From Trichomonas vaginalis G3 (Eukaryota > Parabasalia > Trichomonadida > Trichomonadidae), in assembly GCF_026262505.1 (NCBI RefSeq), contig NC_067203.1, positions 25,587,411 to 25,651,410 of the forward strand: a DNA stretch of 64,000 bases, written 5' to 3'. Of the stretch, positions 37,089-47,575 are shown piece after piece. The stretch's first letter is position 1, and each line of letters opens with the position of its first letter. Under the pieces are notes generated by a model. It was not told the DNA's origin. It saw nothing but the letters and a program-made list of their open reading frames with translations, and ran no database searches. A program made the position numbers and the translations under genes.

Positions 37089-37259
37089 ATGAGCTTGTTC
37101 TTGAAGGTCATTCATGATGAAATAACTGTTGTAGAAGATGTTAGCAATTGTTCAGACATTTTGAAGCGTATAGATGATATAAGAAAGAAGTTAGATAGAC
37201 CGCAAAGCGGTGAGGGCGAAGCCGTGAGAATGTTATGTTTCATTGACTTTCTCCAGTAA
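37089..37259 (+). CDS. Small Polinton protein, 56 aa, with double-hairpin insert
   Basis: MSLFLKVIHDEITVVEDVSN, then RPQSGEGEAVR and MLCFIDFLQ. The RPQSGEGEA stretch is coded by two G+C-rich mini-hairpins, ACCGCAAAGCGGT (37199-37211) and GGCGAAGCC (37215-37223). The start abuts the preceding stop. Function unknown. Confidence 0.45.
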   Translation: MSLFLKVIHDEITVVEDVSNCSDILKRIDDIRKKLDRPQSGEGEAVRMLCFIDFLQ

Positions 37260-37311
37260 CGAGAACTTTTATGAGATAATATTGAAGAGAGATGATTTTA
37301 ATATGGTGTAA

Positions 37312-37839
37312 ATGGTAGCTTGGGCAGCTTTAGGCGCAATGGGAACAAAAGCATTAGCATTTGGAGCAAAAGCACTTGGAGCTTATGACGCAGTAAATAA
37401 AATGAGTGGAGGAAGGGTTTCGAAGACATTAGATGCAAATAAAGGAAAGATTGGAGGCTGGGTTGCAAAGAAGTTAAGATTAAATAAAATAGGGCTCATA
37501 AATAAAGCATCCAATTTGGTTGCGACTGAGTCAGAAAATGCTTTAGGAAAGGACGATGAGTTTGCAAAACACGCAAAAGACTTTAATGACCAGATGAAAG
37601 GTGAAACAATGCATTTAAATAGAGTCGATGGAACTAAAGAAAATGTTTCTTCTCCACCAGTAGTTCTTCCGTATGGTCCCTATGGAATGTATGGAAACCC
37701 TTACGAAAGACCATTTGACCCATTGACTGGTGGAAGTAACTGGTATCATTACGGACGAAGAAGAAAGACAGTCAAGTTGGAGACAGACGTGAAGAAAGCA
37801 ACTAAAAAGAAACCAAGGAAGAGAGTTATAAAGCAATGA
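37312..37839 (+). CDS. Amphipathic/basic virion-type protein, 175 aa
   Basis: The N-terminus MVAWAALGAMGTKALAFGAK is an Ala/Gly-rich amphipathic stretch like membrane-active minor capsid proteins (adenovirus pVI style). The middle is Pro/Gly/Tyr rich (YGPYGMYGNPYERP) and the C-terminus is a basic DNA-binding-like tail (KKKPRKRVIKQ). It is the last gene before the right-hand end. The protein at 55462-55701 starts similarly (MGLFGALAGVASRFF). A virion role is inference from composition and context. Confidence 0.55.
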   Translation: MVAWAALGAMGTKALAFGAKALGAYDAVNKMSGGRVSKTLDANKGKIGGWVAKKLRLNKIGLINKASNLVATESENALGKDDEFAKHAKDFNDQMKGETMHLNRVDGTKENVSSPPVVLPYGPYGMYGNPYERPFDPLTGGSNWYHYGRRRKTVKLETDVKKATKKKPRKRVIKQ

Positions 37840-37847
37840 ATTCAACA

Positions 37848-37893
37848 GGGTGAAAAAAAGGTGAAAAAAGAGGTGAGATCTCACCACTTCACC
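37848..37893 (-). repeat. Iteron module, GGTGA type (right end, inner)
   Basis: Reverse-complement match of the module at 12811-12859, including the palindrome GGTGAGATCTCACC. It begins a few bases after the stop of the last gene. Confidence 0.8.
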
Positions 37894-38613
37894 TAAATTA
37901 TTTTTGTGCTATGTTTTCATACGTGTGAGGGTGGTGATATCATTAATTTTTTTTTTATTTTTAGTTTACTGAAATTTTTTATTTGGATGTAAATGACAGA
38001 ACAAAAGCAACTCATTCGAATTCACACATATAACAAACATACATTTAAACATTTATTCTTCCTTCCTGAGCATAACATGTTCTTTCAAATACATCCGAGA
38101 CCAGTTGACTTTTCATTGACTGTTTATAAAGATAGAAATATATCATTAAACCATACGAATTGACGAAGGTAAGTTAATGTAAATTGTACGTTAAGAAGTT
38201 AGAGAAAGTTTATGGCTTTCAAGTATGACTACAAAGGGTTAAACACTGATTGATGAAGATAATGAGGAAAATTTATGAGAAACATTAGTGAAGTCGTTAG
38301 TGAGAACCGATAGTGAGTTCGTTTATTTTTACATTAGTGAGTTCGTTAGTGAAGCGTGAAGTGGGGTGGTGGTTTTGTAAATAATTTAAGGTTAAAGTTA
38401 GTGTGTTCGTTGTGTTGTAAAATATACGTTAACGGTTTTAAAGTGGTCAAATTCACAAGTATTGGGTAAAAGTGCGAACGCAGTGCCGCCGTACCCAAGA
38501 CTTGTAAATATAACTCAGATTAAACTTCATGAAGGAACATTGGCTGGAACTTTAAGAAGAGAGTTTAGAAGAGTTGGAGAAAGGAAGAGAAGTTATAAAG
38601 TAATGAATTCACA

Positions 38614-38660
38614 AGTTAGAAAACGTGTTAGAAAACGTGTTAGATCTAACATTCTAACAT
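38614..38660 (-). repeat. Iteron module, GTTAG type (right end, outer)
   Basis: GTTAGA words, TGTTAGATCTAACA, then ATTCTAAC, preceded by the coding tail of a relative of the 78-residue gene. Mirror of 17024-17069. Confidence 0.8.
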
Positions 38661-39289
38661 AAACATTATTTTTGTGCTATGTTTTCATACGTGTGCGGGT
38701 GTGATATCATTTATTTTTAAGTTTATTTTTTATTTTATTTTTTAAGTTATTTTATGTAAATGACAGAACAAAAACGCAACCTCATACAAATCAAACAATA
38801 ACAAACAATACATTTAAACATTTAATTCTTCCTTCCTGAGCATAACAATGTTCTTTCAAATACATCCGAGACAGTTGACTTTCATGACTGTTATAAAGAT
38901 AGAAAATAAGTTATATCATTAACACATACGATGAACGAAAGGTAAGTTTGTAAATTGTACGTTAAGAAGTTAGAGAAAGTTTATGGCTTCAAGTATGACT
39001 ACAATAGGGTTTAACACTGATATGAAGATATTGAGAGAAAATTTATGAAGAACATTAGTGAAGTCGTTAGTGAGGAACGATAGTGAGATTCGTTTATTTT
39101 TAACATTAGTGAGTTCGTTAGTGAAGTGAAGTGGGTATGGTGGTTTTGTAAATATTTAAGGTTAAGCTTATGTTGTCGTTTGTGTTGTAAAATATACCGT
39201 TACGGTTTGTAAAAGTGGTCAAATTCACAAGTTATTGGTAAAGTGGAAAACGCAGTGCCCCGTAACCCAAGACTTTGTATACTAACTAC

Positions 39290-40085
39290 TTCATCGTAAA
39301 TGTTTTGTCATGAACTTCTTCGTAAATGTTTTGTCATGAAACCTTCTTCCGTAAATGTTTTGTCATGACTTCTTCGTATATGCTTTTCCGAACTTTAACG
39401 TAAAATGTTTTGTCATGACTTTCTTCGTATATGTTATTGTCAAAACTTCATCGTAATATGTTTTGTCATGATTTCATCGTAAATTTTTGTCAAGATTTCA
39501 ATCGAACTTCATCGTAATGTTTTGTCAAAACTTCAATCGTATATGTTTTTGTCATGATTTATTCGTAAAATGTTTGTCAAGAATTTCATCGTATAATATT
39601 TTGTCAATAATTTCATCGTAAATTGTTTGTCATGATTTCATCGTATATGCTTTGTCAAAACTCATCGTAAAATATGTTTTGTCAGATTCATCGTAAATGT
39701 TTTGTCATGATTTCATCGTAAATGTTTGTCATGACTTCTTATATAGTGCTTTTGTCGAACTTAAACGTAAATGTTTTTGTCATGATTCATCGTAAATGTT
39801 TGTCAAAAACTTCATCGAAATGTTTTTGTCAATGACTTCTTCGTAAATGTTTGTTCATGAAAACTTTCCTTCGTTAATATGTTTTGTCATGAACTCTTCG
39901 TAATGCTTTTGTCATGACTTCAATCGTATATGTTTTGTTATGACATTCATCGAAAACTAAACGTATATGTTTTTGTCATGTTTCTTCGTAAATGCTTTTC
40001 ATCGAACTTAAAACGGTATATGTTTTGTCATGAACTCAATCGTAAACCTAACGTAAATCGTTTTCAAGTGTCACTACGTACCCCG
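39290..40085 (+). repeat. 25-bp satellite, right flank (irregular)
   Basis: Same unit as 13.70-16.41 kb, about 30 units, but with many odd unit lengths that the left array does not show. See the note on sequence quality. Confidence 0.8.
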
Positions 40086-40089
40086 TCAC

Positions 40090-40735
40090 TAATGTCACCC
40101 CATGTGTTAACCATGTTACCATGTGCTACCTAGGTAATTAACCTTTTTAAAAATTGATGACAACATGACATTTTGACAAAAAACACAGCAGGATAAGGAG
40201 GAAGGCACTTTATAAATTATTTTTGAAGAACTGAAGGTGTAACGAATGTTACCATGTGCACCAGGTTATTTAACTTCTTTTAAAATGATGACAACATGGA
40301 CATTTTTGAAAACAACAAGCAGGATTAAGGAGGAAGGCACTTATGAATTATTTTTGAAGAACGAAGGTGTAACCAATGTTACCATGTGCACCAGGTTATT
40401 TAACTTCTTTTAAAAATGATGACACATGACATTTTGACAACACAGCAGGAATTAAAGGAGGAAGGCCACTTATGAATTATTTTTGAAAAGACACTGAAAG
40501 GTGTAACCATGTACCAATGTTGCTACCAGTTATTTAACTTCTTTAAAAAAATGATGACAACATGACAATTTGGAGCAACACAGCAGGATTAAGGAGGAAG
40601 GCACTTATGATATTATTTTTTGAAGAACTGAAGGGTGTAACCATGGTTACCATGTGCTACAGGCTTATTTAACTTCTTTTAAAAATGATGACAATGAACA
40701 TTTTGACAACACGGCCAGGAATTAATGCACAAATA
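40090..40735 (-). repeat. About 133-bp tandem repeat, 5 units
   Basis: Units hold TTACCATGTGCTACCAGGTT, AAATGATGACAACATGACAT and AGGAGGAAGGCAC, with the last phrase recurring at about 40194, 40327, 40455 and 40591. Reverse complements of the first two blocks make up the array at 43.19-44.15 kb, so the arrays form inverted flanks round the helicase remains. Confidence 0.75.
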
Positions 40736-43124
40736 AATTCAAATCATACTTTATAAAGCTTCCATTTAACAGGTATTTCATCGGTCAGTAAATGAAAATC
40801 CTCATTTTATCGTTTTGTTCCACCTGTTTAATATAATCCTTCATTCTTCTTTCAAAACATAACACCATGTTTTGTTTACCGGTCTATTCTTCTATGTTTC
40901 CTTCACATTTATCCCTTAATACTCCATTTGGAAATTCTTGGTCTTTCATGTCTGATGGTTTGAGAAATAGAGCATTTTTACACGTCATAACCTGCACAAC
41001 ATTCATCATAATGGTTGTATTTATCCATACATCTAAAGGATTTTGTTGATAATTCAATTAAATCTTGTTGGCTTCAAGTCCCATCGGTATGATTCTACAT
41101 TACATGATGAAAGGTCCATATTGCATAAAATATGTTAGTAAAATTTATCATAAAATTCCTTTGTGATGAATCCCATTAAATTCTTGAAGTAATCAAAATT
41201 GACCCTTGAAATTTACCATTAACTCTTAAAACTACGTACTTCTGTCTCCAACTCAATTTTGACGGGTAAACGTTATTAGTTACCAAAGAAAGTTTGCAAC
41301 GTTCTGAGCAGTTCTTCTGGTTGATTCTTCATTAATTCTAATCTCATTATCCGTTATCATTGATTTCAAACGTTGAAAGTTTGCGAGTCTATCTTCACCT
41401 ACATCTTGAGTTTCATTAGTACAAGAAAACATTTTATTCTCAACTACTGAATTGAAATTACCCGTTAGCTTGGGCCCCCCCCTCTCACTTATTTCAGTAA
41501 TGTTTTTTTGCATGCCATAACCAGCGAGAAGGTCAAATAATGTCCTGTAAAATCTGTTTTTACCTGTTCCCTGAAGTCCCTTTCAAAATAATTGCTGTTT
41601 CATCTTGATTCCTGGAGTTGAATCATTGATGCAATCCAGCCGAGAAGGTATTTATACACTTATCGTTAATTATCACATATGGCTTCTTTAATGAAAATTC
41701 ATTAAACATCTTCAATTTTTGAGTAATCTGGCTTTTCGAGAACGTGTATTTAATAACTCTGAAAACGTTGAGAAACATCCCTGGAGAATCAGATTTAAAG
41801 CAAACCACCCTTAACGGTTAATGAGGATAATTGATTTAGTAGTAACATCCCATGCTGTTATGGTTTTACCTCTTCTTTAAATAATTTAAATCATTTAAAG
41901 TGATCTTTCATGTTGATTGAAGAACGAATGATATTGGATTCATTTTGTCGTGGATATTATAGTCCTTTTGAAATGAATATTTATTTTCCAATCTAAAACG
42001 GATTACACGTGATAAATCCTCAATTTACTTCAGAACTGTTTTTATACTGAATGATTTTCAGCCTTGCGTTAATATCTGTTAATCAAAAACGAGTCATCAG
42101 TTGATACAAAATGTTATTTTGGGCTTACGTAAAAAGGTAAAAACGTATTCATCATAATATTCCTTTTGATAAAGTTTTAGAATCTCACCACCAAAAACAA
42201 ATGGAAGAAGTCATTAAAAGTGCATATCTTACACGTGCTTTTCAAATTACTTTTTGCATTTCCAGTAAATGCAGAAGTTATACCACGTTATCGTATGCTC
42301 AAATTAAATGATTAGGTAACGAATTAATAGCTTGAAACAGTGGAAATAATGTTATTTTCTTTTTCTAAAAATTCATGTTTCCAGCCCGTCAATTATGTAC
42401 TTCAAAATCATCAGAACTCTATCAAACTAATGCTCTGGGGGCAAGTCTATCGTCAAAATGTTTTACATTCTTTGTTTTTCATTCATGATAGTCTTTAATT
42501 TCTTCGTTCTTCTGTCAACTCTTACCTTAAATATTCAAAACATTAATATATCATTCACTGTTCTGGTTATGGTCGAGTCCATAACTTCCACGAATGAATG
42601 AGTATGTATTGATTGTTCTGTTGCATCTTGCGAACTCTTGAATCCAGCCCATAACTACTAAAGAAACGCTTTGAATCATCCCATCAGAAAGTCATTATGT
42701 CATATCAATAAATCATTGCAGGAATAGCATTTAATCATTCTGTTCGAACTGCATAGAAGAAATTATGTTGGCATAAATGTTGAAGACCGGTCCTGAAACG
42801 GTTTACGATAACATTTTATGAAAGTTTTGATAAAATATCTTTTCTAACTGTTTCTTTTAAGTTCATCATTGTACGATTTATTGAAATATCAACACTAAAT
42901 AGTTAAATTCGAAATTTTATTTACTAATAAAGCCGTACCAGTTTTTCCTTCCTCTTCCTCCATCGTTTTGGAGGTAGTTATGTAAATCAAATCTGTTTTC
43001 CACCAAATTCTTTTCGTTGAGGGTTTTTAGTTCTGCCACAACTAATTTCCCTTACAAAATGAAATCAATAACTTTTTCATCAAGAAACGATATAGTTGCT
43101 TTGTTGTTTGTTGCTGTCATTTAT
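40736..43124 (-). pseudogene. Superfamily 3 (D5-like) helicase, broken
   Basis: The minus strand shows a Walker A block (GLQGTGKN) at about 41.57 kb, followed by the FNSVVENKMF / LKSMITDNEIRI order that is typical of virus-type SF3 helicases of the poxvirus D5 group; an N-terminal part reaches to about 43.1 kb. Such enzymes unwind DNA at virus and Polinton-like virus origins and usually sit with a primase domain. Heavily broken (ten or more breaks), though poor sequence quality here may add some. Confidence 0.6.
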
Positions 43125-43193
43125 ATAGGAATAAAAAAATAAAAAATAATTTTTAAAACTAACTTTATTTTGGACTGCATCAAATTTCCTTTG

Positions 43194-43218
43194 NNNNNNN
43201 NNNNNNNNNNNNNNNNNN
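43194..43218. other. Assembly gap (run of N)
   Basis: A 25-base run of N marks a scaffold gap inside a tandem repeat. The join between the helicase remains and the repeat to its right is therefore not proven. Confidence 0.95.
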
Positions 43219-44150
43219 CCTTTGTTGATGTTGTCTAAATGTCATGTTGTCAGTAATTTTAAGAGAAGTTAATTAACCTGGTAGCACATGGTAACATGTA
43301 ACAGTGAAAACATTTATGAAAACATAAACGAAAACATTTACGATTTAATTTCCTTTGTTGATGTTGTCTAAATGTCATGTTGTCAGTAATTTTAAGAGAA
43401 GTTAATTACCTGGTAGCACATGGTAACATGGTAACAGTGAAAACATTTATGAAAACATAAACGAAAACATTTACGATTTAATTTCCTTTGTTGATGTTGT
43501 CTAAATGTCATGTTGTCAGTAATTTTAAGAGAAGTTAATTAACCTGGTAGCACATGGTAACATGGTAACAGTGAAAACATTTATGAAAACATAAACGAAA
43601 ACATTTACGATTTAATTTCCTTTGTTGATGTTGTCTAAATGTCATGTTGTCAGTAATTTTAAGAGAAGTTAATTAACCTGGTAGCACATGGTAACATGGT
43701 AACAGTGAAAACATTTATGAAAACATAAACGAAAACATTTACGATTTAATTTCCTTTGTTGATGTTGTCTAAATGTCATGTTGTCAGTAATTTTAAGAGA
43801 AGTTAATTAACCTGGTAGCACATGGTAACATGGTAACACCTTCAGTTCTTCAAAAATAATTAATTATTGAATAACCTAAAATCATTAATGAAAACATAAA
43901 CGATAACATTTATTTCCTGTGTTGTTGTCAAAATGTCATGTTGTCATCATTTTTAAGAGAAGTTAATTAACCTGGTGACATGGTGACACGTTCATAATTT
44001 ATGAAAACATTCACGAAACATTAACGTAAACATAAACGATAAAATTTATTTCCAGGACTGTTGTCAAAATGTCATGTTGTCATCATTTTTAAGAGAAGTT
44101 AATTAACCTGGTAGCACATGGTAACATGGTAATACCATCAGTTATTCAAA
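43219..44150 (+). repeat. 134-bp tandem repeat, about 5 regular units plus variants
   Basis: The unit contains ATTTCCTTTGTTGATGTTGT, TTAATTAACCTGGTAGCACA and AAACATAAACGAAAACATTT; the phrase ACGATTTAA recurs at 43339, 43473, 43607 and 43741, exactly 134 apart. The last units are shorter and carry CACCTTCAGTTCTTCAAAAA, which matches the left array inverted. Confidence 0.85.
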
Positions 44151-44218
44151 AATATATTTTTGGTTAGTCTTCATATGGATATTTTACAACAATTCCCCAA
44201 TGTATAAACTTTACATAA

Positions 44219-45040
44219 ATGAGCTTGAAAGAAGTATTCGAACAACATCCATGGAGGTCATTTAAGAAGTTCAATGAAGCTGCAAAGAGTTGGGGATTTA
44301 CTAACAGAGCTGAAGTGAAAAGGTTCTTTGACAAAAATGTTGTACATCAAACAAAAATAAACCCTTACGACTACTTTTTACCAATTTACTCCAACACTCC
44401 TGACGCATACCAATTTGACACTCTCATTCAAAGCAGAAAAGGAGGACATAAACCATTCCTCATCTTCATTAATGTTAACACTCGCAAAGCATATGCATAT
44501 CCAATGAAAAATAAAGGAACTCATGAAGTGTTAAGAGTTTTACAAAAGTTTGTAGCAGAACATAGCCCAAGTACTTTAACATCAGACCAAGACAGTGCAT
44601 ACCTCAGCAATGAAATCACAGATTTTCTCATTAAGCATAACATAACTCAATACACTACTGAAGACCATAACCATAACATACTCGGCATCATAAACCGCTT
44701 CATAAGAACGCTCAGAGATTTAAACCAAGAGCGAGACTTTACCGAAGAAACAATGAAAACATTTTCTCGAAGTATATAATTCCTCAACACATTCTACAAC
44801 AGGACATACACCAAATTCAATGACACAACAACAAGAAGAAAAGTATATACAAAAGAAACGAAGTCAAACACAAAATATCAGAAATTCAACACAATTTACT
44901 CTCATTCCTGGAACAAAAGTTCGTGTAGTTCTTGACGACAAACCGTTGACAAAGAAACGTTTAAGGTTAAGTCGAAACTATTATATCGTAGACTCTACGC
45001 AAGGTAATGGATATCTTATAAAAGCTGCTGACGACTCCAT
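44219..45040 (+). pseudogene. INT: Integrase, second copy of the Polinton A type (broken)
   Basis: Nearly identical to the integrase at 29072-30157 over the catalytic core (same start MSLKEVFEQHPWRSFKKFNE and LTSDQDSAYLS block), so the two copies separated recently. It gives way to helicase-like sequence without a spacer at about 45.04 kb, a mosaic boundary. It looks broken (about two breaks). Confidence 0.75.
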
Positions 45041-45593
45041 CTACAAAAGTTTTGAACTCGGATGCTTTGAAGAGTCTTATAACAGACAAAGTTGGAGTTG
45101 TTGAAAGAAAATATAAAAGACCAAAGAGTTTGTGAAAATGTTGCAAATTTCATTATGGTTTCAAACAACGCCGTTCCGATGAAGTTAGAAAGTTCTGACA
45201 GAAGATATGTAGTTGTCAGAACGTCAGATTCTCATATGCAAGATACAGAATATTTTGACGACTTAGCAGAAACTTTGACACCTAACTTTTACAACCACTT
45301 GTTCTCAATATTTCATGACATTAGATATTTCTAAGTTCAATCCAAAGACAAAATTCCATATACCGAAGAGAGACAAACATTGTTAGTGAAGCAAACAAGA
45401 GTGTATATGAACTGTTTATAGATGAGACTAACTTTGAGTGTTTAGATGAAAGGTCATTGTACGATTCATAATAACAATATTGTCAAGAGTATGGTTATAT
45501 GCAGCGTCTAAACGTACATTCTTGGCAAATGTCAAAAGTCTTTTAGATGTTCAGAACGGCGTATATACAAAGAAAAATTTTTATGAGTAAATT
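45041..45593 (+). pseudogene. SF3 helicase C-terminal part, second remnant (broken)
   Basis: Shows LKSLITD, then VANFIMVSNNAVPMKLE and SSDRRYVVV, the conserved post-sensor region of D5-type helicases, and further on a winged-helix-like tail resembling the end of the 114-residue product at 25105-25449. It is on the opposite strand to the larger helicase remains. Several breaks. Confidence 0.6.
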
Positions 45594-45609
45594 TTAAAAA
45601 AAATATATA

Positions 45610-45618
45610 TTTTTATCC
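45610..45618 (+). promoter_or_regulatory. TTTTTATCC box before the 45.6-kb gene
   Basis: TTTTTATCCGATAGAAAAG runs into the ATG and is identical to the leader of the unrelated gene at 25449(-), which argues that the leader itself is the conserved promoter. Confidence 0.55.
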
Positions 45619-45628
45619 GATAGAAAAG

Positions 45629-45982
45629 ATGGCAAAATTCATCTCAGTAAATAAGTACATGACAGAAGTCAAAGATAAGTTAGCTCCATTCGCTTATTTG
45701 AATGTTTACTTCTACCATTTTGAAAAGTCTACATTTGACAAAGTTTGGAACATCGAACCAGTTAAGTTTGCTATTGTGACTAAAAATGGTGCGAAATTTG
45801 AAGACTTAGACATAGAAGGTTTGTTAACAGTCAAAGAAAGTTTTGACAGAAGGTTTTCAAACCTTAAAGAAGGCAAAGCATACAAACTTGTTATACCTTA
45901 TGAACCAAAGAAAGCAGACGACTATGAATATTATGAGTCTAAGATAGTTGAAGTTCAAGGTAAATTGGTAAAAAGATTTTAG
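45629..45982 (+). CDS. Unknown Polinton protein, 117 aa
   Basis: Begins MAKFISVNKYMTEVKDKLAP and is mixed alpha/beta with YKLVIPYEPKKADDYEYYES. It may be a single-strand-DNA-binding-like small protein by composition, but no motif supports that. It lies in the same relative place, after the winged-helix tail, as the 157-residue gene lies in Polinton A, though I see no convincing similarity. The element here is damaged, so the true extent may differ. Confidence 0.45.
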   Translation: MAKFISVNKYMTEVKDKLAPFAYLNVYFYHFEKSTFDKVWNIEPVKFAIVTKNGAKFEDLDIEGLLTVKESFDRRFSNLKEGKAYKLVIPYEPKKADDYEYYESKIVEVQGKLVKRF

Positions 45983-46063
45983 AGTCTAAACCAGTGTTTG
46001 CTCCTAAAGAGGAAGAGAACATTGACATTGACCCAGAAATGTTCTAAAAATAAAATTTTATTT

Positions 46064-46516
46064 TTACATGTCAAATTTCTTTTTCTCTGGCTCTGGCTCT
46101 GGCTCTTTCTTCTCTTCTTCTACTTTCTTTCTTTCTTCTCTCTTCTTCTTCTTCTCTGGTGGAGTTATGTCAAACTTCTCAGAACCATATTTATGTAAAA
46201 GTTCTTTGTCCTTTAATAGCTCTTCTATTCTGTTTCCTATTTCATCTTCAAGAACAGCGCATGTGTCTTCTTTGCATTCTAAGAACTTTTGTTGGACTTC
46301 ATCTCTCCAAGAGGCGTCATCTCTGTCAACAAGTCTGTCATTGACAAATTTTAAGACTGCTCTTTGTAATGTTTTATGGTTCTTGTCATATTCCCAGAAA
46401 CAGAACTTTAGAACAAATTCACCTTTCTTGTTTACACTATGTAAGATTTTATGGTCGACAGATGTTTTGCTGTCAAAAAGCTTGTCTCGAATATAGATAG
46501 CGAAATCGCTAGACAT
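46064..46516 (-). CDS. Charged Polinton protein, 150 aa
   Basis: The ATG of MSSDFAIYIRDKLFDSK is chosen, since no upstream ATG exists; a TTTTTATCTTT box precedes it. Residues 1-105 are globular (VLKFCFWEYDKNHKTLQRAV) with two Cys near residue 80-90; the last 45 residues are alternating Lys/Glu with a PEPEPE stretch coded by a CTCTGG repeat. Function unknown. It converges on the 117-residue gene and diverges from the ATPase region. Confidence 0.55.
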   Translation of the reverse strand: MSSDFAIYIRDKLFDSKTSVDHKILHSVNKKGEFVLKFCFWEYDKNHKTLQRAVLKFVNDRLVDRDDASWRDEVQQKFLECKEDTCAVLEDEIGNRIEELLKDKELLHKYGSEKFDITPPEKKKKREERKKVEEEKKEPEPEPEKKKFDM

Positions 46517-46552
46517 TTTCAAAAAGATAAAAATTTTAATTTTTCTAAAAAT

Positions 46553-47424
46553 ATGTTAGAAAAAAAGTTTGCTGACATTGACAAGAAATTTGAGAATGTT
46601 TTAAACAAGAACAAGAGGAAGTTAGAAAATCAGATAGATAAAACCCATACATGACAAGTTCTTTTTGCTCAGAATGGTATAACAGGTCTAATCGCACCAC
46701 TGGGTCGGGTAAGACTTTCACTTATCTTAAAATGGCTGCACAACAACAAGAACTAGATGAAGAACCCATTCTATGAGTTAGTAGTCATTTGTAGTACTTC
46801 TGGTCAATTTGACCAAACCGTCAATTCGTTCAAAGATATTATAAAGAAGTCTAAGTTAGTATGTATAAAGGATACTGAGTTGTTAGATTGGATAAAGAAG
46901 TACCAAAGAAGAGTTTTGAAGTACAATGCTATAAATGAGTATGTCAATTCTAAGTTTAAAGACCCAAATGAGGAAATGCAGAGAATATTAGAGAAGAAAC
47001 ACTTCAGAAACAAACAGAAAGAGATAGAATACATTTCGAAGAAATTGCAATCTTACGATTGGAAGACTTACCCTCATAGATGTCTTCTTATCTTAGATGA
47101 TTTCGCCTCTCATCCTTTGTTAAAGAACAGAGAACAAGCATGTGTCGAATTCTTAAGAAGCTCAGACACTTTAACATCTCTGTTGTCATTTGTGTACAGA
47201 CAGCAAAGAGTTTAAGTAAGGATGTTAAAAGAATACTTACTGACATTATACTTTTCCCTGGATTGTCCGAAGACGATTTCATGGAACTTATGAAAGAGTC
47301 CATGGCAGGTAAGTTTGACAGACATGAACTATGGGAGAAGTATAAAGTCATACAAGACCCTCATACTTCTTTCAGAATTCATATCTACGCAAACAAAGTT
47401 CAAATTGTAAAAAGTCAAGCTTGA
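46553..47424 (+). pseudogene. ATP: Packaging ATPase of mosaic B (broken)
   Basis: A short charged helical lead, then a TTGSGKTFTYLKM Walker A block, CLLILDDFASHPLL Walker B, ISVVICVQTAKSL and LFPGLSEDDFMEL blocks, in the same order as the Polinton A ATPase but clearly diverged from it. Genome-packaging role by family. Around three breaks. Confidence 0.75.
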
Positions 47425-47520
47425 AAAATAAATGGTTCATTTACTCTGCTTGTTTGAAGTTGTCAAAATACTCTGTTATTTTTCACGATTTTCATACGGA
47501 ATTCAGCAAAAATAATGTTT

Positions 47521-47568
47521 AGGGTAGAAGGTTAGATCTAACCTGTTTTCTAACCTCTTTTCTACCCC
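47521..47568 (+). repeat. Iteron module, mixed GGTAGA/GGTTAG type (cassette B left)
   Basis: GGGTAGA, GGTTAGATCTAACC, TCTAACC, TCTACCCC. The outermost words differ from the inner ones but still match each other as complements. Confidence 0.8.
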
Positions 47569-47575
47569 AGTTATT

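Larger units (their letters stand above)
16417..38505. mobile_element. Polinton (Maverick) A, about 22 kb core
   Basis: Inverted terminal sequences 16417-17085 and 37845-38505 enclose the genes. Both begin with the 49-bp border palindrome, then a shared stretch with AACCGTTAACGTATATTTTAC, then the small end gene and an iteron module. A second, outer set of the same end module lies at 12216-13111 and 38.5-39.28 kb, so the ends are nested, perhaps by insertion of one Polinton end into another. Parts: major capsid, PolB, integrase, ATPase, KilA-N, fibre genes, minor-capsid-like genes. It looks young, and most genes are whole; I estimate four to six breaks in total. Confidence 0.85.
37845..39290. 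repeat. Right-hand nested terminal repeats of Polinton A
   Basis: Two consecutive inverted copies of the left end module. Copy 1 (37.85-38.51 kb) has the GGTGA iterons, copy 2 (38.53-39.28 kb) the GTTAG iterons (38614-38660). Each holds a decayed relative of the 94-residue gene and a border palindrome (38455-38505; 39227-39279). On the left the two module types occur in the opposite nesting, with the satellite between them. Confidence 0.75.

Noticed and set aside
46068-46496. Plus-strand Ser/Phe-rich 142-residue frame
   Set aside because: Antisense of the charged 150-residue gene, which has the promoter box and normal composition.
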